64,000 nucleotides of DNA from Bacteroidia bacterium (lineage in GTDB: Bacteria; Bacteroidota; Bacteroidia; CAIKAF01): positions 25,537 through 89,536 of the forward strand of contig JACVCJ010000016.1 of assembly GCA_016742095.1 (NCBI GenBank). The letters are read 5' to 3'. Numbering within the stretch: the first letter of the stretch is position 1; every line of letters begins with the position of its first letter. The notes under the pieces were generated by a model that saw only the letters and a list, made by a program, of their open reading frames with translations, searched no databases and was not told the origin of the DNA. The translations under genes and the position numbers were made by a program. Of this stretch, positions 46,001-56,400 are shown one piece after another.

Positions 46001-49000
46001 ACGGCCACCCAGGCGGTAACGGTAAATGCGCTTCCGGCCACCCCGAATTTCACCACCAACTCACCGATATGTGCCGGTTCGGCCCTGAACCTGAACGGGC
46101 CTACGGTGGGCGGCGCCACCTATGTGTGGACCGGGCCCAATAGCTTCAGCTCTTCGGTAGAAGATCCTACCATCAGCAATGCCACAGTAGCGGCCTCGGG
46201 TACCTATAACCTGCGTGTAGTGGTAAGCGGCTGTTCATCGGCGGTAGCTACGCAGACGGTAACGGTAAACCCGATTCCTGCCACACCCAACTTTACAAGC
46301 AATTCTCCTTTATGTCCGGGCGCTACCCTGAACCTGAACGGTCCAACGGTAGCCGGTGCCACTTATGTGTGGACGGGCCCCAACAGTTTCGGCTCTTCGG
46401 TGGAAGATCCCAGCATCAGCAGTGTAACCGCAGCGGCCTCCGGTACGTATAATCTATATGTGGTGGTGAGCGGCTGTACGTCTGCCACCGCTACGGGCGC
46501 GGTAACCGTGAACCCGACCCCGGCTGCCCCGTCCTTTACCACCAACAGCCCGATCTGTTCCGGCGGTAATGTAAGCCTCGACGGTCCGCCGATCGCAGGT
46601 GCTACTTACGTATGGAGCGGCCCTAACGGTTTTACGGCCTCTACAGAAGATGCCGCAGTGAATAATGCCACGGTAGCGGCTTCGGGAGTGTACAGCCTGT
46701 ACGTGGTAAGCAGCGGCTGTACTTCAGCCACGGCCACGCAGACGGTAACAGTAAATGCCACACCTGCCACGCCGAACTTTACGACCAACTCCCCGGTTTG
46801 TGCCGGTTCCACGCTGAACCTGAACGGCCCGACCGTAGCGGGTGCCACCTATGTGTGGAGCGGCCCCAACGTATTCAGTTCATCGGTAGAAGATCCGAGC
46901 ATCACGAATGTGACCGTAGCTGCTTCGGGTACTTATAACCTGTACGTGATCGTGAACGGCTGTAACTCGGTTGCCGCCACACAAACGGTAACGGTAAATC
47001 CGCTGCCTGCCACGCCGAACTTTACGACCAACTCCCCGATATGTGCCGGTTCTACCCTGAACCTGAACGGGCCTACCGTAGGAGGAGCTACCTATGTATG
47101 GACCGGGCCCAACAGTTTTGGTTCTGCGCTGGAAGATCCTTCCATCAGCAATGTAACCGTGGCTGCCGCGGGTACCTATAACCTGCGCGTGGTGGTAAGC
47201 GGCTGTTCATCGGCCGTGGCTACCCAGAACGTGGTGGTAAACCCGATCCCGGCCACACCGAACTTTACAACAAACTCTCCGCTGTGCTCCGGTTCGGCCC
47301 TGAACCTGAACGGTCCTACGGTAGCCGGTGCCACGTATGTGTGGAGCGGCCCGAACAGCTTCAGTTCCGCGGTGGAAGATCCATCGATCAGCAATGCCAC
47401 CACAGCGGCTTCCGGGACCTATAACCTTACGGTGGTGGTAAGCGGCTGTTCATCGGCCACGGCCAGTCAGTCCGTGACGGTAAATGCCACACCGGCCACA
47501 CCGAACTTTACATCGAATACGCCGGTATGTACCGGGAACACACTCAACCTGAACGGCCCGACCGTGGCGGGCGCTACTTATGTATGGAGCGGCCCGAACA
47601 GTTTTGGTTCATCCGTAGAAGATCCGGCTATTGCAGGCGTATCTGCCGCAGCGGCAGGCACCTATTCGCTGGTGGTAGTGGTAAACGGCTGTTCATCGGC
47701 CACGGCTACGCAGAATGTGGTAGTGAATGCCACACCGGCCACACCTTCGTTCACGACCAACTCTCCGGTATGTTCCGGTTCGGCCCTGAACCTGAGTACG
47801 GCTACGGTAAGCGGCGCTTCCTATGTATGGACCGGCCCCAACAGTTTCAGTTCCGGTGTACAGAACCCGGGTATTCCTTCTGCAGGAATGGCTGCTGCCG
47901 GTACCTATAACCTGGTTGTGGTAGTAAGCGGCTGTTCATCGGGCGTTGCTACCCAGACCGTGGTGGTAAATCCGACCCCGGCCATTACCATGGGCACCTT
48001 CATCAATCCGAATGCCTGTGGAGCCAGTACCGGTTCCTTCAGCATCAACGGAACGGGCACGGGTAACGTTACCTGGACAGGTGCGGCTTCCGGCGCTGCG
48101 GTATCCGTTTCACTTCCCTATACCATTTCCAACGTTCCGGCGGGCAGTTATGCCGTTACTTTTGTAAGTGCGGCCGGTTGTTCGTCCAACGTGCTCAATA
48201 CGTTCCTTTCTGACCCCAATCCACCTTCCACACCACTGTTTACCGTAAGCCCGGCCGTTTGCGCAGGCGCTACGCTTAATTTCAACGGCCCTACCGTGAG
48301 TGGAGCCACGTATGTGTGGAGCGGCCCGAACAGCTTCGGTTCCTCTGTGGAAGATCCCACACTGAGTTCCGTAACTCCGGCTGCCTCGGGAACCTATTCC
48401 CTGTACATTGTGGTAGGCGGCTGTACGTCTGCTACAGCCACGCAGGCGGTAACGGTGAACCCGATCCCGGCTGCCCCGGCCTTTAGCATCGGTACGCCGG
48501 TCTGCGTGGGCGGTTCTGTAACGCTTGACGGAGCTACGATCGCCGGTGCTACCTATGCATGGAGCGGCCCGGCCGGATTTACTTCCGCCGCAGAAGACCC
48601 TGTACTGACGGGCCTTACCAACGGCAACACGGGCAGTTACAGCCTTACCGTAACGGTGAACGGCTGTACTTCGCCGGCCACTACACAAACGCTGACCGTA
48701 AACGCCCTGCCGGATATCGGCGCCAATGCCTCGGCACAGCTGGTGTGTACAGGTAGTTCGGTAACCCTGACGGGTAGCGGCGGCGTAAGCTATACCTGGG
48801 ACAACGGCGTGACCAACGGCATACCTTTCGTACCTGTTGCCACGGCCCTGTATACCGTAACGGGTACGGCGGCCAGCGGCTGTTCCTCTACCGATACCAT
48901 TACCGTGACCGTAAGCGCCACGGGCGTTATCAACCTGGCCATTGCGGTTTCTGATGCCGACACCACGGTTTGTGCCGGTTCTGAGATCACCCTGACGGCC

Positions 49001-50119
49001 TCCGGAGCTACGTCGTACCTGTGGGTACATAACGGCGCTTCCACGGCTGCAGTTACCGTAAGTCCGACCACAAACACCGTTTATACCGTGATCGGTTCGG
49101 CAGGTGTGTGCAGCGATTCATTACAGATCGCCGTAAACGTACTTCCGGTACCGAACTTCAGCATTACCGTAGCCGATAACAGCATCTGTGCCGGCGATTC
49201 CGTAGAGTTGACCGCCGTGGGCGGGATCGGGGCCGTACTGCTCTGGAGCACCGGTTCCAACCTGCCCAGCATCTGGGTGAGTCCGTCCGCAACCACCAAT
49301 TACACACTGACCGCTACCGACAACAACAGCGGTTGTGTAGATCTGAATACGGTGACCATTATCGTAAACCCCGAGCCAGTGATCACTATGCAGGATTCCG
49401 TGCTGGTGTGCGGCAACAGCCAGACCACACTGAATGCGGGTACCGGTTTCAGTGCGTACCAGTGGAGTACGGGCGCAACCACATCTACCCTGGTGGTTAC
49501 CCAGAACGGTATGTACCAGGTAGTGGTGACCGACGCCAACGGTTGTACGGGTACGGGTGCCAGTTATGTGACCATCAGCGCCTACGACCCGAATGCCGGA
49601 GCTACGGGTGAGACCAGTGTGGCCCTCTGCCAGCAGGATAATTTCATCTTTGCGGCCGAAGGCGGTGTGGCGTACAGCTGGACGGGTCCGAACAACTTCA
49701 GCAGTACCAGCGCTTCCAACGAGATCAACAACATCGGCAGCAACAACGCGGGCGACTACATTGTAACCATTTACAACAAAGACAACTGTACGCTGCAGGA
49801 TACGGTTACGCTCAGCCTGCTTTCGGACGGCGAATGCCAGACCATTACCGAGCTGGTCACCCCGAACAACGACGGCAAGAACGACCTGCTGATCATCGGC
49901 TTCCTGGATAAATATCCCGATCATAAACTCACCATTTACAACCGCTGGGGTTCGCCCGTGTACAAAGCACAGCCCTATGCCAACGACTGGAACGGCAAGG
50001 CCAATACCGGCGCCGTGGTGGGTAAGGACGGCTATCTGCCCGTAGGTACGTATTTCTACATACTGGAAACAGGTACGGACGATAAACCGGTGAAAGGATT
50101 TATTGAACTGCAATACTAA
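43064..50119 (+). CDS. Giant T9SS type B adhesin with SBBP propeller and 12 Ig-like repeats
   Basis: 2351 residues with signal peptide (LTVVLMLYLHPLISRAG). Residues about 25-250 form the N-terminal domain common in SBBP proteins (GFVPNKGQVADKNGKPRPDV, NGIDVVFKLVNGTLKYDLVL, DRTLVIDPTLAWATYF). An SBBP beta-propeller follows (about 260-760; LVWATYLGGTGTQ, TWGTWLGGTGYEE, LVWSTLLGGNGLE), then Ig-like domains. Ten near-identical 81-residue repeats run in tandem, then a unique domain, two more copies, and further diverged Ig/PKD-like domains. The end is a type B sorting domain (TELVTPNNDGKNDLLIIG...YNRWGSPVYKA...GFIELQY). Likely an SprB-like filamentous adhesin. Module B partners follow 18 nt downstream. 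Confidence 0.92.
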   Translation: MKKNLMRALTVVLMLYLHPLISRAGFVPNKGQVADKNGKPRPDVLFTFDTHDARLFFMKDRIVYALYKMDHVENDRSRELREKGDIEGARYASLRIFEQRIDMEFKGALPEPGILFEDPRGERTNFYFPHCAQGITGVQAYGQVTYKNLYNGIDVVFKLVNGTLKYDLVLHPGARLSDIRFRYDGVSSISKNGKNFEMKTEVRTLQESIPASYWQDDKKPVDVDYRLMEDNTFGFVAEGIETVDRTLVIDPTLAWATYFERSTTGASSAIRGNVTTDASGNFYYQINTYSPDLPVVNPGGGAWFDPSYNPSSGLDVYFAKFNVNRQLVWATYLGGTGTQTNYYDHGIAVTGNTFYVAGVTSSTDFPLMNQGGGAYYQTSPGTGDKGFLSRFNSATGVMQHSTYLRCYSEISMAVDGNGNVAVSSFNYSWSTAPTVLARAGAYNDNSFNGNSDVFLYMFDANMVQTWGTWLGGTGYEEPMGITFDSNNNLYLFNRSDNATVPLVNPGGGAFFDNTYSDKYDYWLMKFNASGGLVWSTLLGGNGLEGLSYSQVTTNASNEVIFTSTTRSTVMNLVNPGGGAYYQTMPAGLSDGFGGTGYCAGFIMRFNSASALIHGTYMGANNEEVYIQGQTPGNCNQHYLMLQSRTFATTPQAGSYNVNNANTAQYGYLAMEMTPAFGIGWSSYIHSDSTFMERMVSDRVNGRLYATGMTQARDFPVTNPGGGAYYDNVINSGTGSSYVFGIVQFDIGGPPVLSVSGGGPATVCAGQSITLTATGSGTINWYNAPSGGTLLGTGTTLNYTPGVTTVYAEAVNGGCASTRTPITITVNPLPSTPNFTTNSPLCAGSTLNLNGPTVGGATYLWTGPNSFSSALEDPSITGITAAAAGTYNLRVVVSGCTSAVATQTVTVNAIPSTPNFTSNSPVCAGSALNLNGPTVSGATYVWSGPNGFSSAVEDPSIGSATVAASGTYSLYVVVNGCTSATATQAVTVNALPATPNFTTNSPICAGSALNLNGPTVGGATYVWTGPNSFSSSVEDPTISNATVAASGTYNLRVVVSGCSSAVATQTVTVNPIPATPNFTSNSPLCPGATLNLNGPTVAGATYVWTGPNSFGSSVEDPSISSVTAAASGTYNLYVVVSGCTSATATGAVTVNPTPAAPSFTTNSPICSGGNVSLDGPPIAGATYVWSGPNGFTASTEDAAVNNATVAASGVYSLYVVSSGCTSATATQTVTVNATPATPNFTTNSPVCAGSTLNLNGPTVAGATYVWSGPNVFSSSVEDPSITNVTVAASGTYNLYVIVNGCNSVAATQTVTVNPLPATPNFTTNSPICAGSTLNLNGPTVGGATYVWTGPNSFGSALEDPSISNVTVAAAGTYNLRVVVSGCSSAVATQNVVVNPIPATPNFTTNSPLCSGSALNLNGPTVAGATYVWSGPNSFSSAVEDPSISNATTAASGTYNLTVVVSGCSSATASQSVTVNATPATPNFTSNTPVCTGNTLNLNGPTVAGATYVWSGPNSFGSSVEDPAIAGVSAAAAGTYSLVVVVNGCSSATATQNVVVNATPATPSFTTNSPVCSGSALNLSTATVSGASYVWTGPNSFSSGVQNPGIPSAGMAAAGTYNLVVVVSGCSSGVATQTVVVNPTPAITMGTFINPNACGASTGSFSINGTGTGNVTWTGAASGAAVSVSLPYTISNVPAGSYAVTFVSAAGCSSNVLNTFLSDPNPPSTPLFTVSPAVCAGATLNFNGPTVSGATYVWSGPNSFGSSVEDPTLSSVTPAASGTYSLYIVVGGCTSATATQAVTVNPIPAAPAFSIGTPVCVGGSVTLDGATIAGATYAWSGPAGFTSAAEDPVLTGLTNGNTGSYSLTVTVNGCTSPATTQTLTVNALPDIGANASAQLVCTGSSVTLTGSGGVSYTWDNGVTNGIPFVPVATALYTVTGTAASGCSSTDTITVTVSATGVINLAIAVSDADTTVCAGSEITLTASGATSYLWVHNGASTAAVTVSPTTNTVYTVIGSAGVCSDSLQIAVNVLPVPNFSITVADNSICAGDSVELTAVGGIGAVLLWSTGSNLPSIWVSPSATTNYTLTATDNNSGCVDLNTVTIIVNPEPVITMQDSVLVCGNSQTTLNAGTGFSAYQWSTGATTSTLVVTQNGMYQVVVTDANGCTGTGASYVTISAYDPNAGATGETSVALCQQDNFIFAAEGGVAYSWTGPNNFSSTSASNEINNIGSNNAGDYIVTIYNKDNCTLQDTVTLSLLSDGECQTITELVTPNNDGKNDLLIIGFLDKYPDHKLTIYNRWGSPVYKAQPYANDWNGKANTGAVVGKDGYLPVGTYFYILETGTDDKPVKGFIELQY
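45548..47977 (+). repeat. Ten tandem 243-bp Ig-like coding repeats
   Basis: Units of exactly 81 codons start at 45548 and every 243 bp to 47735 (PSTPNFTTNSPLCAGSTLNL and variants; NGPTV.GATYVW.GPN.F.S core). All stay in frame without length change. A 246-bp unique segment (47978-48223) separates them from two further copies. Confidence 0.97.
48224..48709 (+). repeat. Two further 243-bp Ig-like repeats
   Basis: Units at 48224 and 48467 (PSTPLFTVSPAVCAGATLNF; PAAPAFSIGTPVCVGGSVTL) of the same family, more diverged than the ten tandem copies upstream. Confidence 0.93.
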
Positions 50120-50137
50120 ACTAACCGCCCCAGAAAA

Positions 50138-51067
50138 ATGAAAAAGTTACTATATATCATAAGTACGGCGCTGGCCGTATCCGTAACGGGCTTCCATGCT
50201 TCTGCACAGCAGGACGAGCAGATGTCGCTCTACATGTATAATCCCCTGTACTACAACCCGGCCTATGCCGGTTCCCGCAACAGCCTCAACATTTCGATGC
50301 TGGGCCGTTTCCAGTGGGTGGGCTTTAAGGGCGCTCCCATGACACAGTGGCTATCGGTACATTCCCCGGTAAAAGGTCAGACCCTGGGCCTGGGCGCCCA
50401 CCTGGTGAATGACCGTATCGGGGCACGCCGCCGCACGGCCGCTTTCTTTGACATATCTGCCGGTATCCGCCTGAACAAAAAAGGGCACCGCCTGGCCTTC
50501 GGACTTTCGGCCGGGGTGGATATCTCCCAGTACAACTTTACAGACCTGGCCGTGACCGATCCCGACGACCCGTATTACGGAACTACGTTCAACAGTGTAA
50601 AACCTAACTTCGGAGCCGGTATCTACTATTACGGCGAGCGCTTTTACCTGGGCGTTTCCTCGCCCCGCGTACTGGAAAGCCGCAAGGACGTAAACGCCAC
50701 GGAACTGAAACTGATACGCCGCCACTTTTTTGTGACCGGCGGTTACGTGTTCCGCCTCAACAGCGTGTGGGACTTTAAACCGTCTACCCTGGTGAAGATC
50801 ACGCCGTATGCGCCGCTTACGTTTGACCTGAACGCCAGTTTCATGGCCTACAAAAAGTACTGGATCGGCCTGATGTACCGCTACAACGAAGCGATGGGCG
50901 TAAATGCCTCGGCCCTCATCGGCAAGGTATTTACCCTGGGTTATGCCTTCGATTTTCCGCTGAACGGCCTGCGTGGCCAGCAGTACGGAACGCATGAGGT
51001 AGTGCTGCAGTTCGACATCAGCCGGTACAAAAACTCCGGTAAGGTTTATTCACCGAGGTATTTCTAA
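50138..51067 (+). CDS. PorP/SprF-family outer-membrane protein (module B)
   Basis: 309 residues with signal peptide (LYIISTALAVSVTGFHASAQ). It shares the QQDEQMSLYMYNPLYYNPAY signature and nearly all barrel segments with the copy at 39936 (RIGARRRTAAFFDISAGIRL, FGAGIYYYGERFYLGVSSPR, DFKPSTLVKITPYAPLTFDL). It lies 18 nt after the giant adhesin gene and 17 nt before a PorE-like gene, so it is the outer-membrane partner of module B. Confidence 0.94.
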   Translation: MKKLLYIISTALAVSVTGFHASAQQDEQMSLYMYNPLYYNPAYAGSRNSLNISMLGRFQWVGFKGAPMTQWLSVHSPVKGQTLGLGAHLVNDRIGARRRTAAFFDISAGIRLNKKGHRLAFGLSAGVDISQYNFTDLAVTDPDDPYYGTTFNSVKPNFGAGIYYYGERFYLGVSSPRVLESRKDVNATELKLIRRHFFVTGGYVFRLNSVWDFKPSTLVKITPYAPLTFDLNASFMAYKKYWIGLMYRYNEAMGVNASALIGKVFTLGYAFDFPLNGLRGQQYGTHEVVLQFDISRYKNSGKVYSPRYF

Positions 51068-51084
51068 CAAAACCGTAGATCCAC

Positions 51085-53244
51085 ATGAAAAGATATGTAT
51101 ATACGCTTGTGCTGGCTGCGGGTATCGCAGGTGTGGCACAGGCTCAGAAAAGCAAGATACAGTACGGCAATAAACTGTTCGACGATTTTGAGTACTACGA
51201 ATCGGCCCGTGTTTTTGACGAAGTGGCCCGGAAAGAGATCCGCAGGAACAACTTTAATTACGACGTACTGCTGAAAGCTGCGCAATCGTACCGTTATTCC
51301 GGTAACCTGGAAAAAGCGGCCTATTATTACGACCTGCTGGAATCGAAAGGACAGCTGAATGAGCAGAACCTGCCCGAGTACATACGCGTGCTGATGACGC
51401 TGGGTAAGTATGAAAAGGCGAGGGACCTTTCCACGAAGTATGCCGGCAGCCTGTCGAATTCCAAAACAGCTTCGGCCCTGGCCAAAGATCCCAATTACGT
51501 GGCCTCGCTTAAGGAAGACAGCGCCCGCTATACGGTGAAGCCCTTCCCGTACAATTCGGGTGTGGGGGATTTTGCCCCGGCCCTGCGTAACGGCGACCTG
51601 TATTTTTCCTCCTCGCGGAAGGCAGTAGGTTTTTCAGCCACCCGCTACAAATGGGACAACAGTTACTACGTAAAACTGTACACCAGCCGCAAAAAAGACA
51701 ACGAAATGCAGGCTCCGCAGCTTATCCGCAAGGAATTTGTAACGAAGTACCACGATGGTCCGCTGAGCTTCAGTCCGGACGGAAACACGGCCTACCTCAC
51801 ACGTAACGTATATGCCCGCAAGGGAAAAACCGAAGTAAAGCGACTGGGTATTTTCATTTCAGAATACAAAGACGGCAAATGGACAGAGCCCAAAGCCTTC
51901 CCGTACAACAGCGGCGAATACAACGTGGGTCATGCGGCCGTATCACCCGATGGTAAAACGCTGATCTTCGCGTCGGACAAGCCCGGCGGTTACGGCGGTG
52001 CCGATCTGTATGCGAGCCGCCTGGAGAACGGTTCCTGGTCAACACCAGTGAACCTGGGCAAAAACGTGAACTCCGACGGCGATGAGCTGTTCCCTTCCGT
52101 AGGCGGAAAAGGTACGCTGTTCTTTGCTTCGGACGGTTTTGCAGGCCTGGGTGGCCTCGATCTCTTTTCGGCCCGCAGCGTAAAAGACGGTTATGCCCCG
52201 GCCGAAAATATGGGATACCCGCTGAACACACGTTTCGACGATTTTTCCATCGCCGTAAATGCCAATGAGGACGGGGCCTGGTTCGCTTCGGCACGGAACG
52301 ATTTCAAAGACCGCATTTACCAGACAACGATCCGGGAGATCAACATTTACCTGGACGGAACGCTGTTTGATGCCACTACGAAAGAAATACTGCCGAATAC
52401 CCTGGTGCACATCATCAACGAAAAAACCGGGGAAGTGATCGAGGTGACCACCGATTCACTGGGTAAATACACGGCCAAACTCGATAAGAATGCCGATTAC
52501 CGCATCACGGCCGAAAAAGAGAACTACGAACTGGTGGAAGAAGGCAAGCTGACCACCCGTGGCGTGACCGAGGGTAAAATACTGCCTTCGGACCTGTACC
52601 TGCGCCGTTCGGTAATGGAATCGGAAATTACGTTCATCGACAAAAAAACACAGCAACCCCTGGCGGGTGTGAGTGGTACCATTACCAATAAAACGAACGG
52701 TAAAAAGATCGCTTATACGACCGATGCCAACGGGAAAGCCAAAGTGAAACTGGAAACCAACAGCGATTATGACCTGTTTGCCCGTAAAAAAGGCTACCTG
52801 GACATGAACAGGAAGTTCTCCACGGACAATGAACTTACGGCCGAACTGGACATCGATGCGGACATGCAGCCGATCGAAAAGAACATCAAGTTCGAAGTGC
52901 GCGATATATTTTACGATTATGCCAAGTACACCCTGCGTTCCGAGAGTATGAGCGAGCTGGACAAACTGGCCGGCTTCCTGATCGAGAACGACAATATTCG
53001 CGTGGAGCTGAGTTCGCATACGGATTCGAGGGGCAGTGACAAATCGAACCAGAGCCTGTCGCAGAAACGAGCCCAGAGCTGCGTGGATTACCTGCTATCG
53101 AAAGGGGTGTCTACTTCGAGCATTATTGCCAAAGGATACGGGGAATCACAACCGGTGAACCGTTGTAAGAACGGGGTGGAATGCAGTGAAGAAGAGCACC
53201 AGCAGAACCGCCGCACGGAAATCAAGATCCTGGAAGTGAAATAG
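51085..53244 (+). CDS. PorE-like TPR/PD40/OmpA-domain envelope protein (module B)
   Basis: 719 residues, signal peptide MKRYVYTLVLAAGIAGVAQAQ. Same order as the copy at 40856: TPR-like helices, PD40 propeller (HAAVSPDGKTLIFASDKPGG, LFPSVGGKGTLFFASDGFAG), two carboxypeptidase-regulatory-like domains (LVHIINEKTGEVIEVTTDS, GVSGTITNKTNGKKIAYTT), and an OmpA domain (IFYDYAKYTLRSESMSEL, VELSSHTDSRGSDKSNQ, IIAKGYGESQ). The two proteins differ most in the propeller and least in the OmpA tail. It ends the long operon; a terminator follows at 53266. Confidence 0.92.
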   Translation: MKRYVYTLVLAAGIAGVAQAQKSKIQYGNKLFDDFEYYESARVFDEVARKEIRRNNFNYDVLLKAAQSYRYSGNLEKAAYYYDLLESKGQLNEQNLPEYIRVLMTLGKYEKARDLSTKYAGSLSNSKTASALAKDPNYVASLKEDSARYTVKPFPYNSGVGDFAPALRNGDLYFSSSRKAVGFSATRYKWDNSYYVKLYTSRKKDNEMQAPQLIRKEFVTKYHDGPLSFSPDGNTAYLTRNVYARKGKTEVKRLGIFISEYKDGKWTEPKAFPYNSGEYNVGHAAVSPDGKTLIFASDKPGGYGGADLYASRLENGSWSTPVNLGKNVNSDGDELFPSVGGKGTLFFASDGFAGLGGLDLFSARSVKDGYAPAENMGYPLNTRFDDFSIAVNANEDGAWFASARNDFKDRIYQTTIREINIYLDGTLFDATTKEILPNTLVHIINEKTGEVIEVTTDSLGKYTAKLDKNADYRITAEKENYELVEEGKLTTRGVTEGKILPSDLYLRRSVMESEITFIDKKTQQPLAGVSGTITNKTNGKKIAYTTDANGKAKVKLETNSDYDLFARKKGYLDMNRKFSTDNELTAELDIDADMQPIEKNIKFEVRDIFYDYAKYTLRSESMSELDKLAGFLIENDNIRVELSSHTDSRGSDKSNQSLSQKRAQSCVDYLLSKGVSTSSIIAKGYGESQPVNRCKNGVECSEEEHQQNRRTEIKILEVK

Positions 53245-53265
53245 AGGATGCATATATAACATGCA

Positions 53266-53303
53266 AAAGCCCCGTATCCGTTGTGGTACGGGGCTTTCTT
53301 TTT
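53266..53303 (+). terminator. Intrinsic terminator of the two-module operon
   Basis: AAAGCCCCGTA and TACGGGGCTTT pair perfectly around a 10-nt loop, followed by CTTTTT. It is the first strong terminator after 35713. Confidence 0.93.
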
Positions 53304-53406
53304 GATACGGAAAAGTTGTCTGCAGAACGGAAGCTTTTTATACGTATTCCCGATATTTTAGACCAAGCTGGCCCGGCAGGCTGTCTTAAATGTTAAAATT
53401 TTTTAA

Positions 53407-53414
53407 TAGCTTTG
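53407..53414 (+). promoter_or_regulatory. -7 element TAGCTTTG close to the next start
   Basis: Perfect TAnnTTTG ending 11 nt before ATG 53426, implying a leader of only a few nt. No clear -33 TTG at the right spacing. Confidence 0.45.
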
Positions 53415-53425
53415 ATCTTCAGCCT

Positions 53426-56400
53426 ATGAAAAAACAGCTACGACTATCCAGATGTATCGCTACCCTTATACTCTGTATGTTGTTTCCTTTTGTGTCGTAC
53501 GCCCAGACCTACTGGGGCACACAGGGGGGCGGACTTACCATTGAAGAAGCCGCTTCCGTGGCGCTGGACCCTTCGTTGAACACTGTAGCTACAGGATATT
53601 TTACCGGCAGCGCTTCCTTCCAGGGACAAGCGCTTAATTCTGCCGGACTCAGCGACGTTTTCGTGACCAAATACGACCCCGCAGGTACGCTTATCTGGGC
53701 CCGGCGCCTGGGCGGGGCCAACAATGAACGCGGTACTTCCGTGGCCTGTGATAATTTCGGGAATATCTTCGTGACCGGTTATTTCTTCGGGACCTTTACG
53801 GCAGGTTCACAAACCCTTACCAGCAGCGGCCAGCAGGATGTATTCCTGGTGAAAATGAACGCCGCCGGGCAGGTGATCTGGGCCCGCAGAGGCGGTGGCA
53901 GCATGGCCGATATCGCCAACGATGTGGCGGTGGATAACACAGGCGCCCCGGTGATCATCGGGCAGTATTCCGGAACGGCTACTTTCGGGGCAATCTCCAT
54001 TACCGGTGTGGCCGAAGACATTTTTGTGACCAAGTACGATTCCGCCGGTACGGTGCAGTGGGTAAAGAACGGTACGGCACCCGCGGTGGACCGGGGTTTT
54101 GCCGTAAGCTGCGATCAGAACAACAACGTAGTGGCCACCGGGCAGTTCTCACAGACCATCACTTTCGACGCCACGCATCCCAATACATCGAATAATTCTG
54201 TTTTCGTTATTAAGTTCAATGCAGCTGGCAACGAACAATGGTTCCGCATCATCGGCGGGGCCACCAGCAGTATCTCGCACGATATCGGCTGCGATAACAC
54301 AGGCGCTGTATACGTCACGGGCGATTTTACCGGGAACCTTTTCTTTTTCCCGAACCTGGGCACACCGCTTACAAATCCGTATACCAACCGTATCTTCCTG
54401 GCCAGGTACGATGCCTCGGGCAGCCTGCTCTGGTCAGAGGCCGATGGCAGTGACAGCGAGATCAGCGCTAAGGGACTGGCCGTAGGCACGAACGGCGTGT
54501 ATATTACCGGCTATTTTAAGTGCAAAATGAATGAATATGCCGATCAATACGGGCAGGGCACGTTTAACAGCGTGGGTTATAAAGACTGTTTTGCGGCCCT
54601 GTACAACCTGTCGGGCAGCCGGCAGTGGGCCCGGCAATGGGGCGGCAAAAAAGACGATGAAAGCAACAGTGTGGCCGTAAGTGGTACCACACGCCCCGTT
54701 TTCTGCGGCAGTTTCGAATGCAACCTGAATATTCCATCCGCTACCGCGAACGGCTCCTTTATTCCGACCCAGGTAGCGCTGGCACCCAATATGCCCGGCA
54801 CCTGCAGCGATCCGGACTATAACCGCTACAACAGTTTTATGGCCATCGGCAATAAGGATGTGTTTGTAGGCGGACTGGTAAACCCGGCCCGGCAGCCCTA
54901 TGATTATTACCATCGCACGTCCACGGCCTGTAACCTGCCTTTTGTAAAGGGCTGCATCAACGATGTGGTGGGCGATCACAGCAGTTGCCTGGGCGATTCT
55001 GTAACGGCCTGCGGCAATGTGATCCTGCATGCATCCACGCAGACGGGGAACGATTCTACCACCTGCGCCGGTATCGGCCCTAATTACACGTATCAGTGGT
55101 CTACCGGTGGCACCAACGACAATATTAATGTGGTCAACTCCGGCCTGCGCAGCGTAAAGCAGACCACGGAAGACGGCTGTTTCAGCAGTTCGGATACCAT
55201 ATACGTAAACATAAAGCCGCTGCCGCCCAAACCCACGGTTACCGATAACCAGGGCGTGAATAACAATGCGCTTTTCCCGGAGGAGATACGCGTGTGTCGC
55301 CCGGCCCAGGTGGTGCTAACTTCATCCACACCGCCCGGTACCACCATCAGCTGGGGAGGAAATCCGCCGGGCGTGAACCCCATTACGGCCCCGAACAACG
55401 GCACGTATACGGTAACGGCCACGGGTGCCAACGGTTGCACACAGCAGACCCTGGTGGCGGTGATCTACGAAGATTCGCTTATCAATATCGACCCCACGCT
55501 TTTTCTTATGGGCGATGCCGACGGTAACGATTCCATCACCGTGTGCGGAAACATGCCGGTCTACCTCGGTATTTTCGATCTTATCAGCAATCCCGGCCAG
55601 CTGCCTATACCTATACCCAATATCGACGGTCAGTGTACTTTTTCTCCCTCGGGCACCATCGGCAATGTGGTAGATGTACCGCCGTTCATGGGTTATTCCT
55701 ACGTATCGGCCATACTTTCCCAGAGCGGTACCTATACCTGCAACTGCAATATCAAGTACTACAATTCCTGCGATACATTGCTGTACACCACCAGCGATAC
55801 CTTTTATGTGGACGTGCTGCCGTACCCGCAGGTAGATGTGGAAATTACCGGACCTTCGAGCCTGTGCCCCGGCCAGGTAGGTTATTACGGCGCTTCCGGC
55901 GGATCGAACTATACCTGGTACGCCAATTATGTATATACGAACGGTTTCGATAGCATTGGTGTAAACAGCACGCAACTGCTGTATGTGGCCAGTTTTGAAT
56001 CCCTGCCCAACGGCTGTACGGCCAGCGATTTTGATACGCTTACGGTCACCGTGGTCTCACAGCCTGCCATTACGACCAATCCGGCTTCGGCGGTGATCTG
56101 CCCCAATGATTCGGTAGAGATCCTGTGCTCCGGACCGGGCGTGGTGCAATGGTCGGGGCCGGGCGGTATTCTTTCAGACAGTACACACAGCATTTACGTC
56201 ACCACACCGGGCTCTTATTTTGCCAATGTCATTTTTAACCCGGGTTGTACACTGCTTACCAATACGGTGGTGGTTACCGAGTTCTCATCGCCTTTTCTCA
56301 CTACGGACAAGCCGCCGCTGATCTGTGCCAAAAACGACTCCGTGCAGATCTCCGTGGTGGTCTCGGGGCAGACCTCCATACAATGGATCAATCCGCCCGG

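Noticed and set aside
45548..48709. Regular direct repeats as a possible CRISPR array
   Set aside because: Units are 243 bp, wholly coding and in frame, with no short repeat-spacer pattern; no cas genes are present.
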